Shown in pieces: positions 31,453 through 46,400 of a stretch of DNA of 64,000 bases. Numbering within the stretch: the first letter of the stretch is position 1; the number at the start of each line of letters is the position of its first letter. The stretch is from CAZCVI01 sp964502145. GTDB lineage: Bacteria > Acidobacteriota > Aminicenantia > UBA2199. The stretch spans positions 124,001 through 188,000 of the forward strand of contig CAZCVI010000002.1 of NCBI GenBank assembly GCA_964502145.1, read 5' to 3'. Below the pieces are notes generated by a model, which worked only from the letters and a program-made list of their open reading frames with translations, searched no databases and was not told where the DNA came from. Both the position numbers and the translations under genes were made by a program.

Positions 31453-34400
31453 ATGAGTCAATTAGAAAGAAAGAAAATTGCGGATATTCTGATGTTAACG
31501 CATTTGCAAGAAGGGATTCTATTTCACTATCTGCAAGAACCCAAAAGCGCGCAGTATTTTGAACAATTAAGCCTGGAAATCTCGGGGGAGATCAATCTGG
31601 AACTATTCAAAACCGCATGGCATACGGTCATCCAAACCAATGAGATGCTGCGCACTGTATTCCGCTGGGAAAAAATGGAGAAACCAACCCAGATTATCTT
31701 AAAAGAACATACCTGCGACATCACTTTTTACGACCTGACAGATGAAGCGACAAACAGGCAAAAATCCCGGCTGCAAGAGATTAAAGACAAGGATAAACAA
31801 ACACCCTTTGACTTGCAAGAAGTGCCCATGCGAATTATGTTGTGCAAGCTAGGGACACACGATTATGAAATGATCATCAGCAACCACCATATCATCTATG
31901 ATGGCTGGAGCAACGGGATCATTCTGAAGGAATTCTTCAGGGCATACTATGGGCTAAGCGCGGGAAAACCTGCGCTCCTCCCGGACAAACCCTCTTTCAA
32001 AGAATTTATCAAATGGCTTCAAAACGAGGATAAATACGAAAAGGATAAACAAAAAGCGTTTTGGCGCGATTATCTAGCAGGTTTAGACGGTCAGACGGAA
32101 TTACCGCTAAAAAACATAAAAAATAGAAAAAACACTGGCTCCAAGCAGGTAGAACACTATTCACTGGTTCTTGAACCGGAGTTAAAAGAGAGGTTGGAGG
32201 CGTTTGCCAAAACCAAGCGGTTCACTTTGGCCGGGGTGTTCTACACTGTCTGGGGGTTATTGCTACACCAGTATTGCAACAGCCAGGATGTTCTGTTTGG
32301 CACAACTGTAGCCGGTCGTTCCGCACGGATAAAAGGCATAGAAGAGATGGTGGGGCTGTTTATCAATACGATTCCATTACGAATCCAAACGACTCCTGGT
32401 GAAAAAATGGTGGCGGTGGTCAGCGGCGTGGATCACGCGTTACAGGCCCGTGAACTTTTTGAGAATACACCGTTGTTGGATATCAGAAATTACAGTGGCT
32501 TGTCTGGTTATGTATCGCTGTTTGATACGTTGGTAGTGATTGAGAATTATCCATTGGATAGTCGTTTACTGCCCGAAGAAAGCGGGTTGTCAGTTCATGC
32601 TTTTACTATTGCTGAAATGACCCATTATGATTTAACCGTGGGCATTGTGCTTTTTAATGAGATAGCCGTCACGTTTTCCTATAACCCGGAATTATTCGCC
32701 CAGGAAATGATTGCCCATTTGGCCGGGCATTTTTTGTCTCTGGTACAGATGATTATAGAAAACGGCGAACAGGACATTTGCGCCATAGAAATAATCTCCC
32801 CTGAAGAAAAGCACCGCGTATTATATGAATTTAATAATACCGCCGCAGAATACCCATCAAACAAAACGATTCCCCAATTATTCATGGAACAATCCGCCCG
32901 GACCCCAGACTACATCGCCCTTATCTGGGAAAAAAGCGGGGCGTGCCATATATCCTATGCCGAATTAAATGAACTATCCAACCGTCTGGCCTATTGGTTG
33001 CAAACAGAAGGCATTAGGCCCGATACTATCGTGGCTATAATGGTAAATCGTTCCATTGAAATGATTGTGGGCCTCATGGGTATTTTAAAAGCCGGTGCCG
33101 CCTATTTACCGATTAACCCGGAATACCCGGCTGAACGAATTCAATTTATGCTGCAAGACAGCACCGCAAAAATCGTGCTCACCGAACCAATCATCCAAGC
33201 AACCACTTCCCATATTCCCATTCCTCCCATAATTCCCATAATTCCCATTCCTCCCATAACTCCCAGTAATTTAGCCTATGTAATATACACTTCCGGCACC
33301 ACCGGCAAACCCAAAGGCGTTTTAGTAGAACATCAAAATGCCGTTAATGTGGTGTGCTGGTTAGGGCGAAAATATCAATTAAACCCCGATACCCATATTA
33401 TCTTGATGTCCGATTATACCTTTGATGCCAGTATTGATCAAATCTTCGGTGCCTTGTTGCATGGTGCCTCTCTTTATATCGCCAGTAAAGAGTTCATGTT
33501 GGATATGGATGCTTTACGCCATTACATCAATAAAAATCGGATCAATTTTATTAATTTTGTGCCGCTAGTGCTCAATGAATTGCTGGGCTATCGGGAGAAA
33601 TTGCCCAGCTTAAACACCGTGATTTCCGGTGCAGAGCGGTTGGACGATACTATCAAAGATAATATCCTGAAGCGCGGCTATCATTTATATAATCATTATG
33701 GTCCCACAGAAACCACGGTGGAGACACTGGTCTTCACTTGTACAGACGCTCCAGTTTACCTGGGGAAACCCATAGCCAATACAAAAATTTATATACTTGA
33801 TCAATGGGAACATATCGTTCCAATCGGCGTACCTGGAGAATTGTATATTGCCGGGGCCGGATTGGCCAGGGGGTATTTGAACCGGTCCGATTTAACGGCG
33901 GAGAAATTCGTGGCCACACCCCATGGTGTAGAGAATGACCCTGTATCTCGAACCTATCGAACCGGGGACCTGGGGTGTTGGCTGCCCGATGGAAATATTG
34001 CGTTTCTGGGACGCATTGATCAGCAGGTTAAGATCCGGGGGTTCCGTGTTGAACTGGGAGAAATCGAAGCACAATTGCGCACTTTCCCGGAAATAAAGCA
34101 GGTCGTGGTGAGCGCAAAAGAAGATAACCGTGGTGATAAAACGCTTTGTGCCTATATTGTATCCCGGCAGCTTTCTACAGGCCCCACTGCCCCCCTTGAC
34201 CCAGCCGTGCTAACCACCTATTTAGCCGGTATCTTACCCGATTACATGATTCCCGCCTATTATGTCCAGTTGGCAGAAATTCCCCTGTTGCCCAATGGCA
34301 AAGTGGACCGCAAGAACTTGCCTGAGCCTGTTTTTATTGCCACCCAAGCATACCAGGAACCACGGCATGAACTGGATCGCAGATTGCAAACGATATGGAC

Positions 34401-37400
34401 GAGCGTTTTATTTGGAAACGTGCTTTCAGAAGATTCATCCGCACCACCACCTAAACCCATCGGGATTGATGATAATTTCTTTCATATGGGCGGACACTCC
34501 CTGAAGATCATGAATATGGCAGCTAAAATTCACAAGGAGTTGAACCTGGAAATACCAGTGCAAGAACTATTCACCCATCCCACTATCCGGGTTTTGGCCA
34601 ATTATATAAACACGCGGGAACACACTAAAAATATCACTAAAAATAACTTTGCAGAGATCGCCGCTATTGAAGTAAAAGAATACTATCCACTCTCTTCGGC
34701 CCAGAAAAGAGTTTATATTTTATACCTCATGGAAACCGATAGCATCAATTACAACATGCACGAGGTATTCCGCCTGGAAGGGGAACTGGACGTGGGCCGC
34801 TTGGAAAAAAGCTTTACCCAATTGATTCGCAGACACGAAAGCTTAAGAACTTCCTTTTTCTTACTCCATGATGAACCGGTCCAGAAGATTGTGGCCGCCA
34901 GTGATGTACCATTCGCCAGCGAATTTTTTGATCCAAACGAAAAAGACACCCTGGTCGAACCTGCCCTAAACGACACCGCGTTAATGGAAAATACCACTGT
35001 TTATGACATCAACCAGCGTTTTTTAAGACCCTTTGATTTGACTCAAGCGCCCCTGTTCCGCGTCGGGCTTATTAAAATCGCCAAGAACAGCCATATCTTG
35101 ATGGCAGGAATGCACCATATTATTTCCGATGGCATATCAATTGACCTATTTATCACTGATTTTGTCGCCCTCTACCGTGGCCAGAACTTACCCCCCTTGC
35201 CCATTCAATACAAAGAGTATGCCCACTGGCAGCACCAGAAAAAAGCGCAGGGCGCCTTTAATAGCCAACGCTCCTACTGGTTGCATGAATTTGCCGGTGA
35301 GCTTCCCGTATTAACCATGCCCTATGATTTCCCCAGGCCAGCCGTGCAGAGTTTTGCCGGCGACAAATATTATTTTAACCTCCCCGCATACGAAACCAAA
35401 ACGTTAATAAAACGGTGCCAGGAAGAAGCGGTGACTCTTTTTATGATGCTCAGCGCTATCTATTATGTGATGCTGTGGAAACTGAGCGGTGCCGAAGAGA
35501 TCGTGGTGGGAAGCCCCACGGCTGGACGCAGACACGCTGATCTGGAATCCATTTTAGGAATGTTTGTCAACACCCTGGCAGTAAAAACCAGCCCTGCCAA
35601 GGAAACACGCTTCAAACCCTTTTTGGCACAAGTCAAACAAAAGAACCTGGCAGCTTTTGAAAACCAGGAGTACCAATTTGATGATCTGGTGGAGGAACTA
35701 TTACCCGCACGGGATTTAGGTCGCAACCCGTTATTCGACATGATGTTCATCTTGCAAAATATGACCGGCACAACTAACACGGCGATAAATATTCCGGGCT
35801 TAAAAATAACCCGCCTTCCTTTTGAAACGCATATCGCGCCTTTTGATTTTTACCTCATGGCTGAAGAACGACAGGAGTCTATCTATTTTACCGTGGGTTA
35901 TTGCACCAAATTGTTTACGCTGGAAACCGTGCGTCGGTTCATGGGGTATTACCGAGAAATTCTGGCCACAGTGGTCACCCAACCCGAGGTGGAACTGGCA
36001 CGTATAGACATATTATCCCCGGCAGAGAAACGCCAATTAGTGCAGGAATTTAATAATACCCAACGACCGTACCCACAGGGTCAAACCATTCCGCAATGGT
36101 TTGCAGAGCAGGCCGCACGAACCCCAGAAGCCATTGCCGTGGTAGGGGAGGGGGTCATCACCTATCGGGAATTAAATCAACGGGCCAATCAATTGGCCCA
36201 CCTGTTGCGACAAAAAGGAGTGGCCCCAGATACCATTGTTGCCCTCTTTATGTTTCGTTCTATCCAGATGGTTGTTGGTATCCTCGGCATATTAAAAGCG
36301 GGCGGCGCTTATTTGCCGATCAACCCCGTGTATCCTGGGCAACGTGTGTTGTCTATCCTGGAAGATAGCGGTGGCAATTATTTTATAAGCGATGAAAAAA
36401 CATCCCGCCCTCTTTCTTTTACCGGTTTACAGCGTTTGGATGTGCCCGAAGTGACGCCCCTGGTTACAGCCAAACGACCCCAGATCACAAATTTTGATAG
36501 CTTGCCCCATCCCGATCGTACATTGATTGATTACAGCAAATATCATCGTTATATTGGTATTGCACCCGCCAAATACACCGTCAGTATCCAGGCCACTCGC
36601 GGCTGCCCGTATCAATGTGCCTACTGCCATAAAATATGGCCCAAAACACATGTCATGCGGCGGGCTGAAGATATATTCGCCGAGATTAGCGCCTGCTATC
36701 AGGCGGGGGTGAAACGATTTGTATTTATCGACGATGTCTTCAACCTCAATAAAAAGAACAGCGGCCAATTATTTCAAACCCTGATCGACCACCACTATGA
36801 TGTGCAGCTCTTTTTTCCCAACGGGTTACGCGGCGATATCCTGACCCCCGATTTTATTGACCTCATGATTGAAGCAGGCACTGTTAATATTGATCTGGCC
36901 CTGGAAACGGCCTCGCCCCGCTTGCAGAAACTGATCAATAAACAATTGAACCTGGAAAAATTCGCGGCCAACGTCCATTATATCACCCAGAAACATCCCC
37001 ATGTCGTGTTGGAGATGGAGATGATGATTGGCTTTCCCACGGAAACGGAAGCGGAAGCTTTACAAACCCTGGAATTATTGCAGAGTTTTAAATGGGTCCA
37101 TTTCCCCAACCTGAATATCCTCAAAATTTATCCCAATACTGACATGGCCCAACTGGCAATTGAAAACGGGGTCAGTCGTAAATTGATTCATTCCTCCACC
37201 ACCCTTGCATTCCATGAGTTGCCAGAAACACTCCCTTTTTCAAAAGATTTTGTCCGGGAGTATCAGGCACGCTTTACCAACCAGTATTTTCTTTCCCAGG
37301 AACGGTTGCGCCATGTATTAAAACAGCAGGTCAAGAGCTTCACCGCCGATGAGCTCGTGCAAAAGTACGACAGTTATTTACCCGTGGAGATCAAGTCTTT

Positions 37401-40400
37401 TGCCGATATTCTCAAGTGTGCTGACATCTCCAGCGCTGCATTGGGGCCCATTGAATTTATTCCCGAAGCCCGCTTTGCCGCTCCCGATTTTAACCAGCGG
37501 ATCAAGGCTTTTTTCCCCTCCCGCCCCAGCTCGGAAAATGCTTTTCGTCTCTTGTTTCTTGACCTGTCGCAATCCTTTCGCGCCGATATGGGCCATACCC
37601 TTTACGATGTCGGAGCCGAACCCTTGGGGTTGATGTATCTCGCCTCCTATCTCCAAGAACAACTCGGCCCACACGTTCGGGTCAAAGTGTTGAAGTCGCG
37701 CATTGATTTTGATAGTTATGCCCAATTGCAAGAACAGATCACGTTGTTCCAGCCCCATTTAATTGGTCTGCGCACCCTATCCTTGTACAAGGATTTTTTT
37801 CATCGCACTGTTTCCCTGTTGCGGCAATGGGGCATTACCGCGCCTATTATTGCTGGTGGACCCTATGCCACCAGCGATTACAAACAAATGCTCCAGGACC
37901 CACACATCCATCTCGCCGTGCTGGGAGAAGGAGAAGCCACTACCCTCCATCTGGTTAAAGAGATGATGACCAAAAACAATACCTGGCCCGCCGACGACGT
38001 ATTGGAAACCATTCCCGGTCTCGCCTTTATTCGCCAATCAGAGCGAATGTTAACCACCGCCCCCCAGCGGCAGGTGCTCTTGTTGGACCAGATTTCTGGT
38101 CCATTGGCCCACTTTCCCACCACCAATCCCCAGAACGTCAATCACCCCGGTGATTTGCTATATTTGATCTCCACTTCCGGGTCTACCGGGAAACCCAAGA
38201 GCGTGATGGTCGAGCATCGCACCCTGGTTAATTTGCTGCATTTTCAATTCCATCATACAGCCATCCATTTTTCCCGTGTCTTGCAATTTGCCGCCATCGG
38301 GTTTGATGTCTCCGTGCAAGAGATTTTTTCTGCCTTACTCGCCGGTGGCACTTTATATCTTCCTGACGAAGATATGAAAAGCGATGTGCCCCGGTTGTTC
38401 CAGTTTATCCAGCAGAACCAGATCGAAATTCTGTTTCTGCCTCCTGCATTTTTGAATTTTGTTTTTTCTGACCCCGACTATATCCCATTATTTCCCGACT
38501 GTGTGCGCCATATTATAGCTGCTGGCGAACAATTGATCGTGAACGAGGCGTTACGATTGTTCCTGAAGCAGCGGCACGTGTATCTCCATAATCATTATGG
38601 CCCCTCTGAGACCCATGTTGTCACCACCTTGACCATGGATCCCACCCAGGAAATCCCCCATTTCCCCGGTATTGGCAGCCCCGTATCCAACACCGGCATT
38701 TATATCTTGGATAGCCAAAGCAATCTTTTGCCCCTGGGTGTTAGCGGCGAATTAAACATTGGCGGTATCCAGGTCGGGCGTGGTTATTTGGGTAATGTGG
38801 CGTTGACTGCCGAGAAGTTTGTGCCGAATCCCTTTGTCCCCGGTGATCGCTTGTATCGCACCGGTGATATGGCCCGATGGTGGTCAAATGGGAGTATTCA
38901 GTTCTTGGGACGCTTGGATTTCCAGATCAAAATCAGGGGTTTTCGTATTGAACCCGGTGAAATCGAGGGACAATTAAAAAAACACCCGGATATTAAAGAA
39001 ACAATTGTCCTGGCTCTGGCAGATAATAAGGGCGAGCTCTATCTGGTGGCTTATGTAGTGTTACAGCCGCAGACTACCATGCCCCTCTTACGGGAATTTT
39101 TATTGAACCGATTGCCGGATTATATGGTTCCCGCCCATTTTATCCCTCTGGCACGAATTCCCTTGAACGCCAGCGGGAAAGTCGACCGTCATGCGTTACC
39201 ACCACCGGAAAATACACCGGGAAACGGGCATGTAGCACCACGGGACCCCATGGAAAAAAAATTGGCCGCTATCTGGTGTACCGTGTTGGGGAAAGATGTT
39301 GCCCAAGATACAGTCAGTATTGATGATAATTTTTTTCAAATGGGTGGGCACTCCTTAAAAGCCACCGCCCTCACCTCCAGGCTAGCCAAAGAGTTTCATG
39401 TTAAAGTGCCCCTCGTGGAGATTTTTAAAGAGCCCACCATCCGGGGCCTTTCCGGTTATATTGCCCATTCTATGGTGGAGCAATACGCTGGCATAACTCC
39501 TGTAGAAGAGCAGGAATACTACCCCTTATCGTCAGCGCAGAAACGATTGCACTTTTTACAACAAATGGATAAAGCGGGAACCACCTATCATCTGACTAGT
39601 AACTGGCTGTTGGAAGGTGTTGTCGCTAAAAACCACCTGGAACAATCGCTGCTAAAACTGCTACAACGCCATGAGAGTTTACGCACTTCCTTTGATATCA
39701 TAGCCGAAGAACCCGTGCAAATCATCCACCCGAAATTAGCATTTGTTATTGAAGATGAACATGCTACCATGGATTCTTTCCTGCGTCCATTTGCATTATC
39801 ACATGCCCCGTTGCTGCGCGTCGGATTGGTAAAAATAGCAGCCGAAAAGTTTCTCTTACTCGTGGATATGCATCATATTATTTCCGATGGGTTGTCCATG
39901 GATATTCTGAGCCGTGAATTCACCGCTCTTTTGGCAGGCGTAGAACTCCCCCCATTACGTCTCCAATACAAGGATTATGCCGCGTGGCAGAGTTCTGAAA
40001 AAGAGAGCCCCCACTTCCGTCAACAAGAATTATTTTGGCAGCAAGAGTTTAGCGGCGCCATACCCGTGCTCGATTTGCCCGTTGATTATAGCAGACCACC
40101 CGTTCAAAGTTTCGCCGGGGCATCACTTCCTTTTGCCCTATCTCGTGATAGCGTTGTTTCCTTGCAAGCCATAGCAGTAGAAGCCAGTGCCACAATGTAC
40201 ATGGTGCTGCTCACATGTTATACTATCTTTTTAGCTAAAATGAGCAACCAGGAAGATATTGTCATTGGCACACCCATTGCCGGTCGCAGGCATGCAGACC
40301 TGGAGAAAATTATCGGGATGTTTGTCAACACATTGGTGTTGCGGAACTATCCGGTAGCGGAGAAAAAATTCAGCGATTTCCTGGCTGAGGTCAAAGAGAG

Positions 40401-43400
40401 AACATTAAAAGCATTTGAAAACCAGGAGTACCCGTATGAAGATTTGGTAGACAAAGTCACGATCACCCGTGACGTCTGTCGCAATCCCTTATTTGATACC
40501 ATGTTTGTATTGCAAAATGCCACCCCACCACCCGTGGACATTCCCGGCTTAAAAATAGCGCCCGTGCCGCAGGAAAACAAAACCGCCAAATTTGATCTGA
40601 CTCTAACAGCAGTGGAAACCCCGGAAAAAATAGAATTGAACTTCGAGTACTGTACTAAATTATTTAAAAAGGAATCCATCCACCGGTTTATCACCTATTT
40701 TACCAATATCATCGACTCCGTTCTGGCAGACCCCTTCATTGTCTTGGGTCAGATTCCCCTGCTCTCCCCAGCACAACGAGAGCAACTGCTGGTGGAGATC
40801 AACGCACCCGCCATCCGCTATCCTAATTTCAAGACCATTCAGGGTTTATTCGCCGAGCAGGTCAAAAAAACGCCGGATCGGCCAGCACTAACCGGTATCA
40901 GGTATGATCAAGCAGAAACTCACCTGACTTACCGGCAATTGGACCAGCTTTCCCGACAGTTGGCCCACCAGTTAACGGGTAGGGGATTGGGTCCTAACAA
41001 GCGAGCAGCCATAATGGTAGGCCGAAACGTGGAAATGATTATTGCCATTCTTGGAATTATTCAGGCCGGGGCCGCGTATGTTCCCTTGGACCCCCAGGCC
41101 CCTGTCGAACGATTGCACTATGTATTGGCTGATTGTGGCGCAGAATTATTATTAACCTTCCGCCCATTGGCTGCACGATTGGCTCCCGCCATAGATACAC
41201 TTTACCTGGAAGAGTTTACCACCCTCCCTGCCACCCCTCCCGATGCCGTTCTCTCCGGTCATCCTGATGATCTCGCCTATATTATATATACATCCGGCTC
41301 AACCGGTAGGCCCAAAGGTGTTCCTATTTGCCACCGCAATGTATCGCCCTTATTGTTTTGGGGGTATCGGTACTTAGGGATTTGTCGTCTAGATCGTGTT
41401 ATCCAGAGTCCCTCCTATTATTTCGACTGGTCTGTCTGGGAGATATTTATTACCCTTACCAGCGGGGCCCATTTGGTAATGATTAGCGAGGAGCTTGTAC
41501 TTGATCCCCCGGCGTTGGTGGAATTTATCCGGCAGCACGCCATTACCACCCTGCACATCACCCCCACCCAGTTAAGTTATCTCGTGAATAGCAGACGCCC
41601 TATGCTCTCGTTGCACCATCTCTGTATTGGCGCCGAGAAATTAACCTATGATCTTGTAGCCCGTGCTCTTCCCCTGCTTGCAACCGATTGCCGGATTTAC
41701 AATATGTACGGTCCCACCGAAGCCACCATCATTTCCGCTGTGGCCGAGATTGACCGTGAGCAAATTCCGTTCTATCTCAAACTGCCCAGTATCCCTATTG
41801 GTCACACCATCGCCAATACCACCCTGTTCGTATTGGATCATTCTATGAACCCCTGTCCCATCCATGTTGTTGGTGAACTGTACATTGCCGGGGATGCCTT
41901 GGCCCGTGGTTATCTCAATGATCCAGAAAAGACCGTAGCCAGTTTCGTCACCAATCCCTTTGCCGAGATTTGCGGTCCCTACCTCTACAAAACCGGTGAT
42001 CGCGTTCGTCGCCTGGAGGATGGCAGCATTCTCTTTTTAGGTCGCGCCGATGATCAGGTAAAAATACGCGGCTATCGCATCGAGTTGGGGGAAATTGAGA
42101 ACTGGCTGCTACACTATCCACACGTCAAAGATGCTCTCGTGCTGGTCAAAGCGGATCATCTACAGGAGAAATATTTATGTGCCTATGTGGCGTGTCCCAT
42201 TGAATTGGATACCGCCGAATTAAGGGATTTCCTCGCCGCCAGACTTCCCGCCTATATGATCCCCGCCCATTTTATCACGCTTGAACATATGCCCCTCAAC
42301 CCCAATGGCAAAGTCGATAAAAAACGCCTGCCCCTCCCTGAAATGCAAACAAGCCCACAAGTCGTCGCCCCCAAAAACGATCTGGAAAAAACCATCCTCT
42401 CTATCTGGCAAGACGTACTTGGACTCGACCACGTAGGCACCACGGATAATTATTTTGAACGGGGTGGCAATTCCATGAATATCGTTAAAGTCAGTCACCG
42501 TTTAAAAAGTGTATTGAACCGCGATATCCCCGTGATGGACCTGTTCCGTTACCCCACCATCAAAACCCTGGCCGCTTACCTCAACCAGAGCCCCGGCCAT
42601 GTCCCTTTCACCCCGTCGGAGATAGGGGAGTCCCTCCTACTTAATCAACCCGAAATACCCCGACATGAGAGTGTTTCTACCACTCCCGCGATTGCCGTGA
42701 TTGGTATGGCCGGAAGGTTGCCCGGTGCGAACACTATTTCCGCATTCTGGAACAATCTCAAGCATGGTGTCGAATCCATTGCTTTTTTCTCCCCCGCAGA
42801 ATTCGCAGACAACGGGGGTGATCCCCGGTCCGTGAACCTGCCCAATTATGTTAAAACCCGCTGTGACTTGCAAGATATCCAGTATTTTGACAGTTCATTT
42901 TTTGGGTACACCCCCGTGGAAGCCGAAATAATAGACCCCCAGATGCGCCTATTTCATGAATGTGTCTGGGAAGCTTTTGAAGATGCCGGTTATGAGTCCG
43001 GTTCTTATGCCGGTCGTATCGGGCTTTATTCCGGTGGGGAATCCAGTTCTTTCTGGGAAACATTAACCTCTTTATCCCAGATTGGTCAGTTGATGAATCC
43101 CTTGATTCTGGGCAATTTAAATAATAAAGATTACCTCAGTTCCCGTATTGCCTATAAATTTAATTTACGCGGGCCATCCGTCACCATGAACACCGCTTGT
43201 TCCACCTCACTTGTCGCCATTCATTTTGCTGTTCAGGGTTTGCTCAACCGCGAGTGTGAGATCGCCCTGGCCGGTGGCGTGCGGGTCATGCTGCCCGGAA
43301 AAACCGGCTATCTCTATCAAGAGGGTATGATTCAATCCCCAGATGGTCATTGCCGTGCCTTTGATGCCAGGGCCAATGGCACCGTGGGTGGCGATGGCGT

Positions 43401-46400
43401 CGGTGTTGTAGTCTTAAAAACTCTGGCACGGGCCCAGGTGGATGGCGATCATATTTATGCTGTCATCAAAGGTTCTGCCATTAATAATGATGGTATTGGC
43501 AAAGTAGGTTACCATGCCCCCAGCATCAATGGTCAGGCTGCCGCCATTCGCGCCGCGTGTGCCAATGCTGCCATTGATCCCGGTAGTATCGGTTATATTG
43601 AAACCCATGGGACCGGCACCCAGTTGGGGGACACCGTGGAGATAGAGGCATTAAAACTCGTTTTTAACGCCCTCGTCTTGCCCCAGCATAAAAATACCTG
43701 CGCTATCGGGTCAGTCAAAACCAATTTTGGTCACCTGGGCAGTGCCGCCGGGGTGGCTGGATTCATTAAGACCGTATTGACCTTAAAACACCGCCTCATT
43801 CCACCCAGCTTGCACTTTGAACGCCCCAACCCGAAGATTGATTTTGAAAACAGCCCCTTTTACGTCAACACCCAATTAACCCCGTGGCCCTCCACCCTTC
43901 TTCCCGCGCGGGCCAGTGTCAGTTCCTTTGGCATAGGCGGCACCAACGCCCATATTATTTTGGAAGCCGTGGCCCCTACCAGCCCCGCATTCCCCGCCAG
44001 CGCCCGTCCCGATCAATTGCTATTATTATCCGCCCGCACCCCCGCTGCCCTGCACACCATGTCCGTCAATCTGCTGGAGTATTTAAAAGAAAACCCGGTG
44101 CTTTCCCTGGCCGATGTGGCCTACACCTTGCAAGTGGGCAGAAAGCGTATGGCAATCAGGAGAAAGCTGGTATGTTCCACTTCCGCCCAGGTGATTGACC
44201 AGCTTGCTGCTTCCGGGCCCGCCCATGTCGGCGCTTACACCGCCTTGGTCGCCGATGAAGATAGGAAAGTTATATTTATGTTCCCTGGTCTTGGTGCGCA
44301 GCACGTTAATATGGGGCGCGGGCTTTATCACACCGAACCCATCTTCCGCGATGTGATGGACCGTTGTTTTGCTATATTAAAAGACCTGTACCCCGTGGAC
44401 ATAAAAGAAATTCTGTACCCTGCCGGGGAAATCTCGCCGGCATCAAACAGCCAATTCCACTCCTTTGAAGTCGAGCAACTCGTGTTGTTTGTGTTTGAAT
44501 ATGCCTTGGCCAGACTCATTTTGTCGTGGGGCATTCAGCCCCATGCCATGATCGGTTACAGTTTTGGCGAGTATGTGGCCGCCTGTTTAGCCGGGGTGTT
44601 TCGCTTGCAGGATATCTTAAAGTTGCTGGTCGTCCGTGGGCGGCTCATTTCCCAGCTTCCCGCCGGTGCCATGTTAAGTGTTCCCCTGCCAGTGGAAGCC
44701 GTGCAGCCTTTTCTTCCCGCCGAATTATCCATCGCCATAGACAACCGTTCCTCCTGCGTAGTTTCCGGGCCCGCCCAGGCCGTGGCTTCCTTTGCTCAGC
44801 AGATGAAAGCCAAGAAGCTCTTGTGTCCGCCCTTTGAATCCCCCTTTGCCGCGCATTCGTCGCAGTTGGACCCCATATTGGCGGAGTTTCACAAGGAAGT
44901 CGCTACAATTTCCCTCCAGACCCCGCAAATACCCTATATTTCAACCTGTACTGGCACATGGATCACTGTTGCCGACGCGCAGTCCCCAGAGTATTGGGTC
45001 AAACAACTCAGGTCCACCGTTTATTTTGTCCGCGGTATTCATCAGATTATAGAAGGGGTCTCCCCGGTATTTCTAGAAATGGGCCCCGGACGCGACATGA
45101 GTGCCCTGGTGAACCGTGAGATCACCGCTAAAACCGGCATACAGACCATGAACCTCCTCCGTCATCGCGGTTCCTTAAAAGAGCGCACCGATGAAGATTA
45201 CTTGCTGGATAAAATCGGTCGCTTATGGTTGTATGGCGTGAATATAGACTGGCAAGCCTATCATTCCGGCCAGAGACGAAGTCGTCTCTCATTGCCTACC
45301 TATCCCTTTGAGAAAAAGCGGGCCTGGAAAATTATGGAAAATTATCACGCCGGTCAATATTCCTATCTACCCGGCGCCCCCGGTGCGCCAGAGAGTTCGC
45401 ACCCGGCCCAAGGAACACCTCTGGCAGAAACACCGGGTGATCATTGGACACAAGAGCCCCCCCATCTCGAATGGAATGCTAGGCCGCAACTTTCCACCTC
45501 ATATGTCGCTCCCCGCGATGAGGTGCAACAAGTCCTGCTTGATATCTGGCAGCATTTTTTTGGTATTCAAGAGATCGGTATCACCGATGATTTTTTTGAA
45601 TTGGGTGGCGATTCATTAAAAGCCACCACCCTGTTATCCACCCTGCACAAGGAAGCCAATATACTCGTCCCCCTCACTTATTTCTTCGATAATCCTACCA
45701 TTGAAAAAATCGCCGCTTATGCCATAACCAGTGAAAATGACGCAGACCCAGGCGAAAAAGAGTTCCATGCCATCCAACTTTTGGAACAGAAAGAGTATTA
45801 CCCCCTCTCTTCCGCGCAAAAGCGCATGACCTTTTTTCAGCAGTTGGACCAGACCAGTATCGGATACAACCTGGTGCTGGCAAACACCATCCAGGGCAAT
45901 CTGGATACCCTAAAACTGGCCGCCATATTCACCAAACTAAGCGCACGGCACGAGATTTTGCGTACCTCTATTGAAGAGATACAGGGTGAAACCGTCCAAA
46001 GAATTCATCCACATATTGCTGCCACACTGATCACCGGTCATGGAGAGTCCCCCGAAGTATTTATCGCCCAGTTCATCCGTCCCTTTGATTTAGCCCGTGC
46101 CCCCCTCATGCGGGTCGGGTTGTTGTCTATGGCCGAGCAGCAGTATTTATTAATCGTCGACATGCATCATATCATCTCTGATGGCACGTCATTGGCCGTA
46201 TTGATCGGAGAGTTTTTGGCTCTGTATCAGGAAAAAGAGTTGCCTGTTCTGTTGTTGCAGTATAAAGATTACGCTGTCTGGCAGAACCAGGAAATGGCCG
46301 GTGGGTTGTTTGTTTCGCAGCGGGATTACTGGATAAAGACATTTGCCGGTGAAGTTCCCGTGCTTGAATTGCCTTATGATTGTATCAGGCCGTTGGATCG

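Noticed and set aside
33205..33267. 9-bp arrays as CRISPR
   Set aside because: Contiguous short units without spacers and partly within coding sequence; no cas genes in the window.
36400..38070. Radical SAM insert as an assembly chimera
   Set aside because: The frame is open across both joins, both joins fall in the A2-A3 linker, and the flanking halves form one complete proline-type domain. Long-read confirmation would still settle it.
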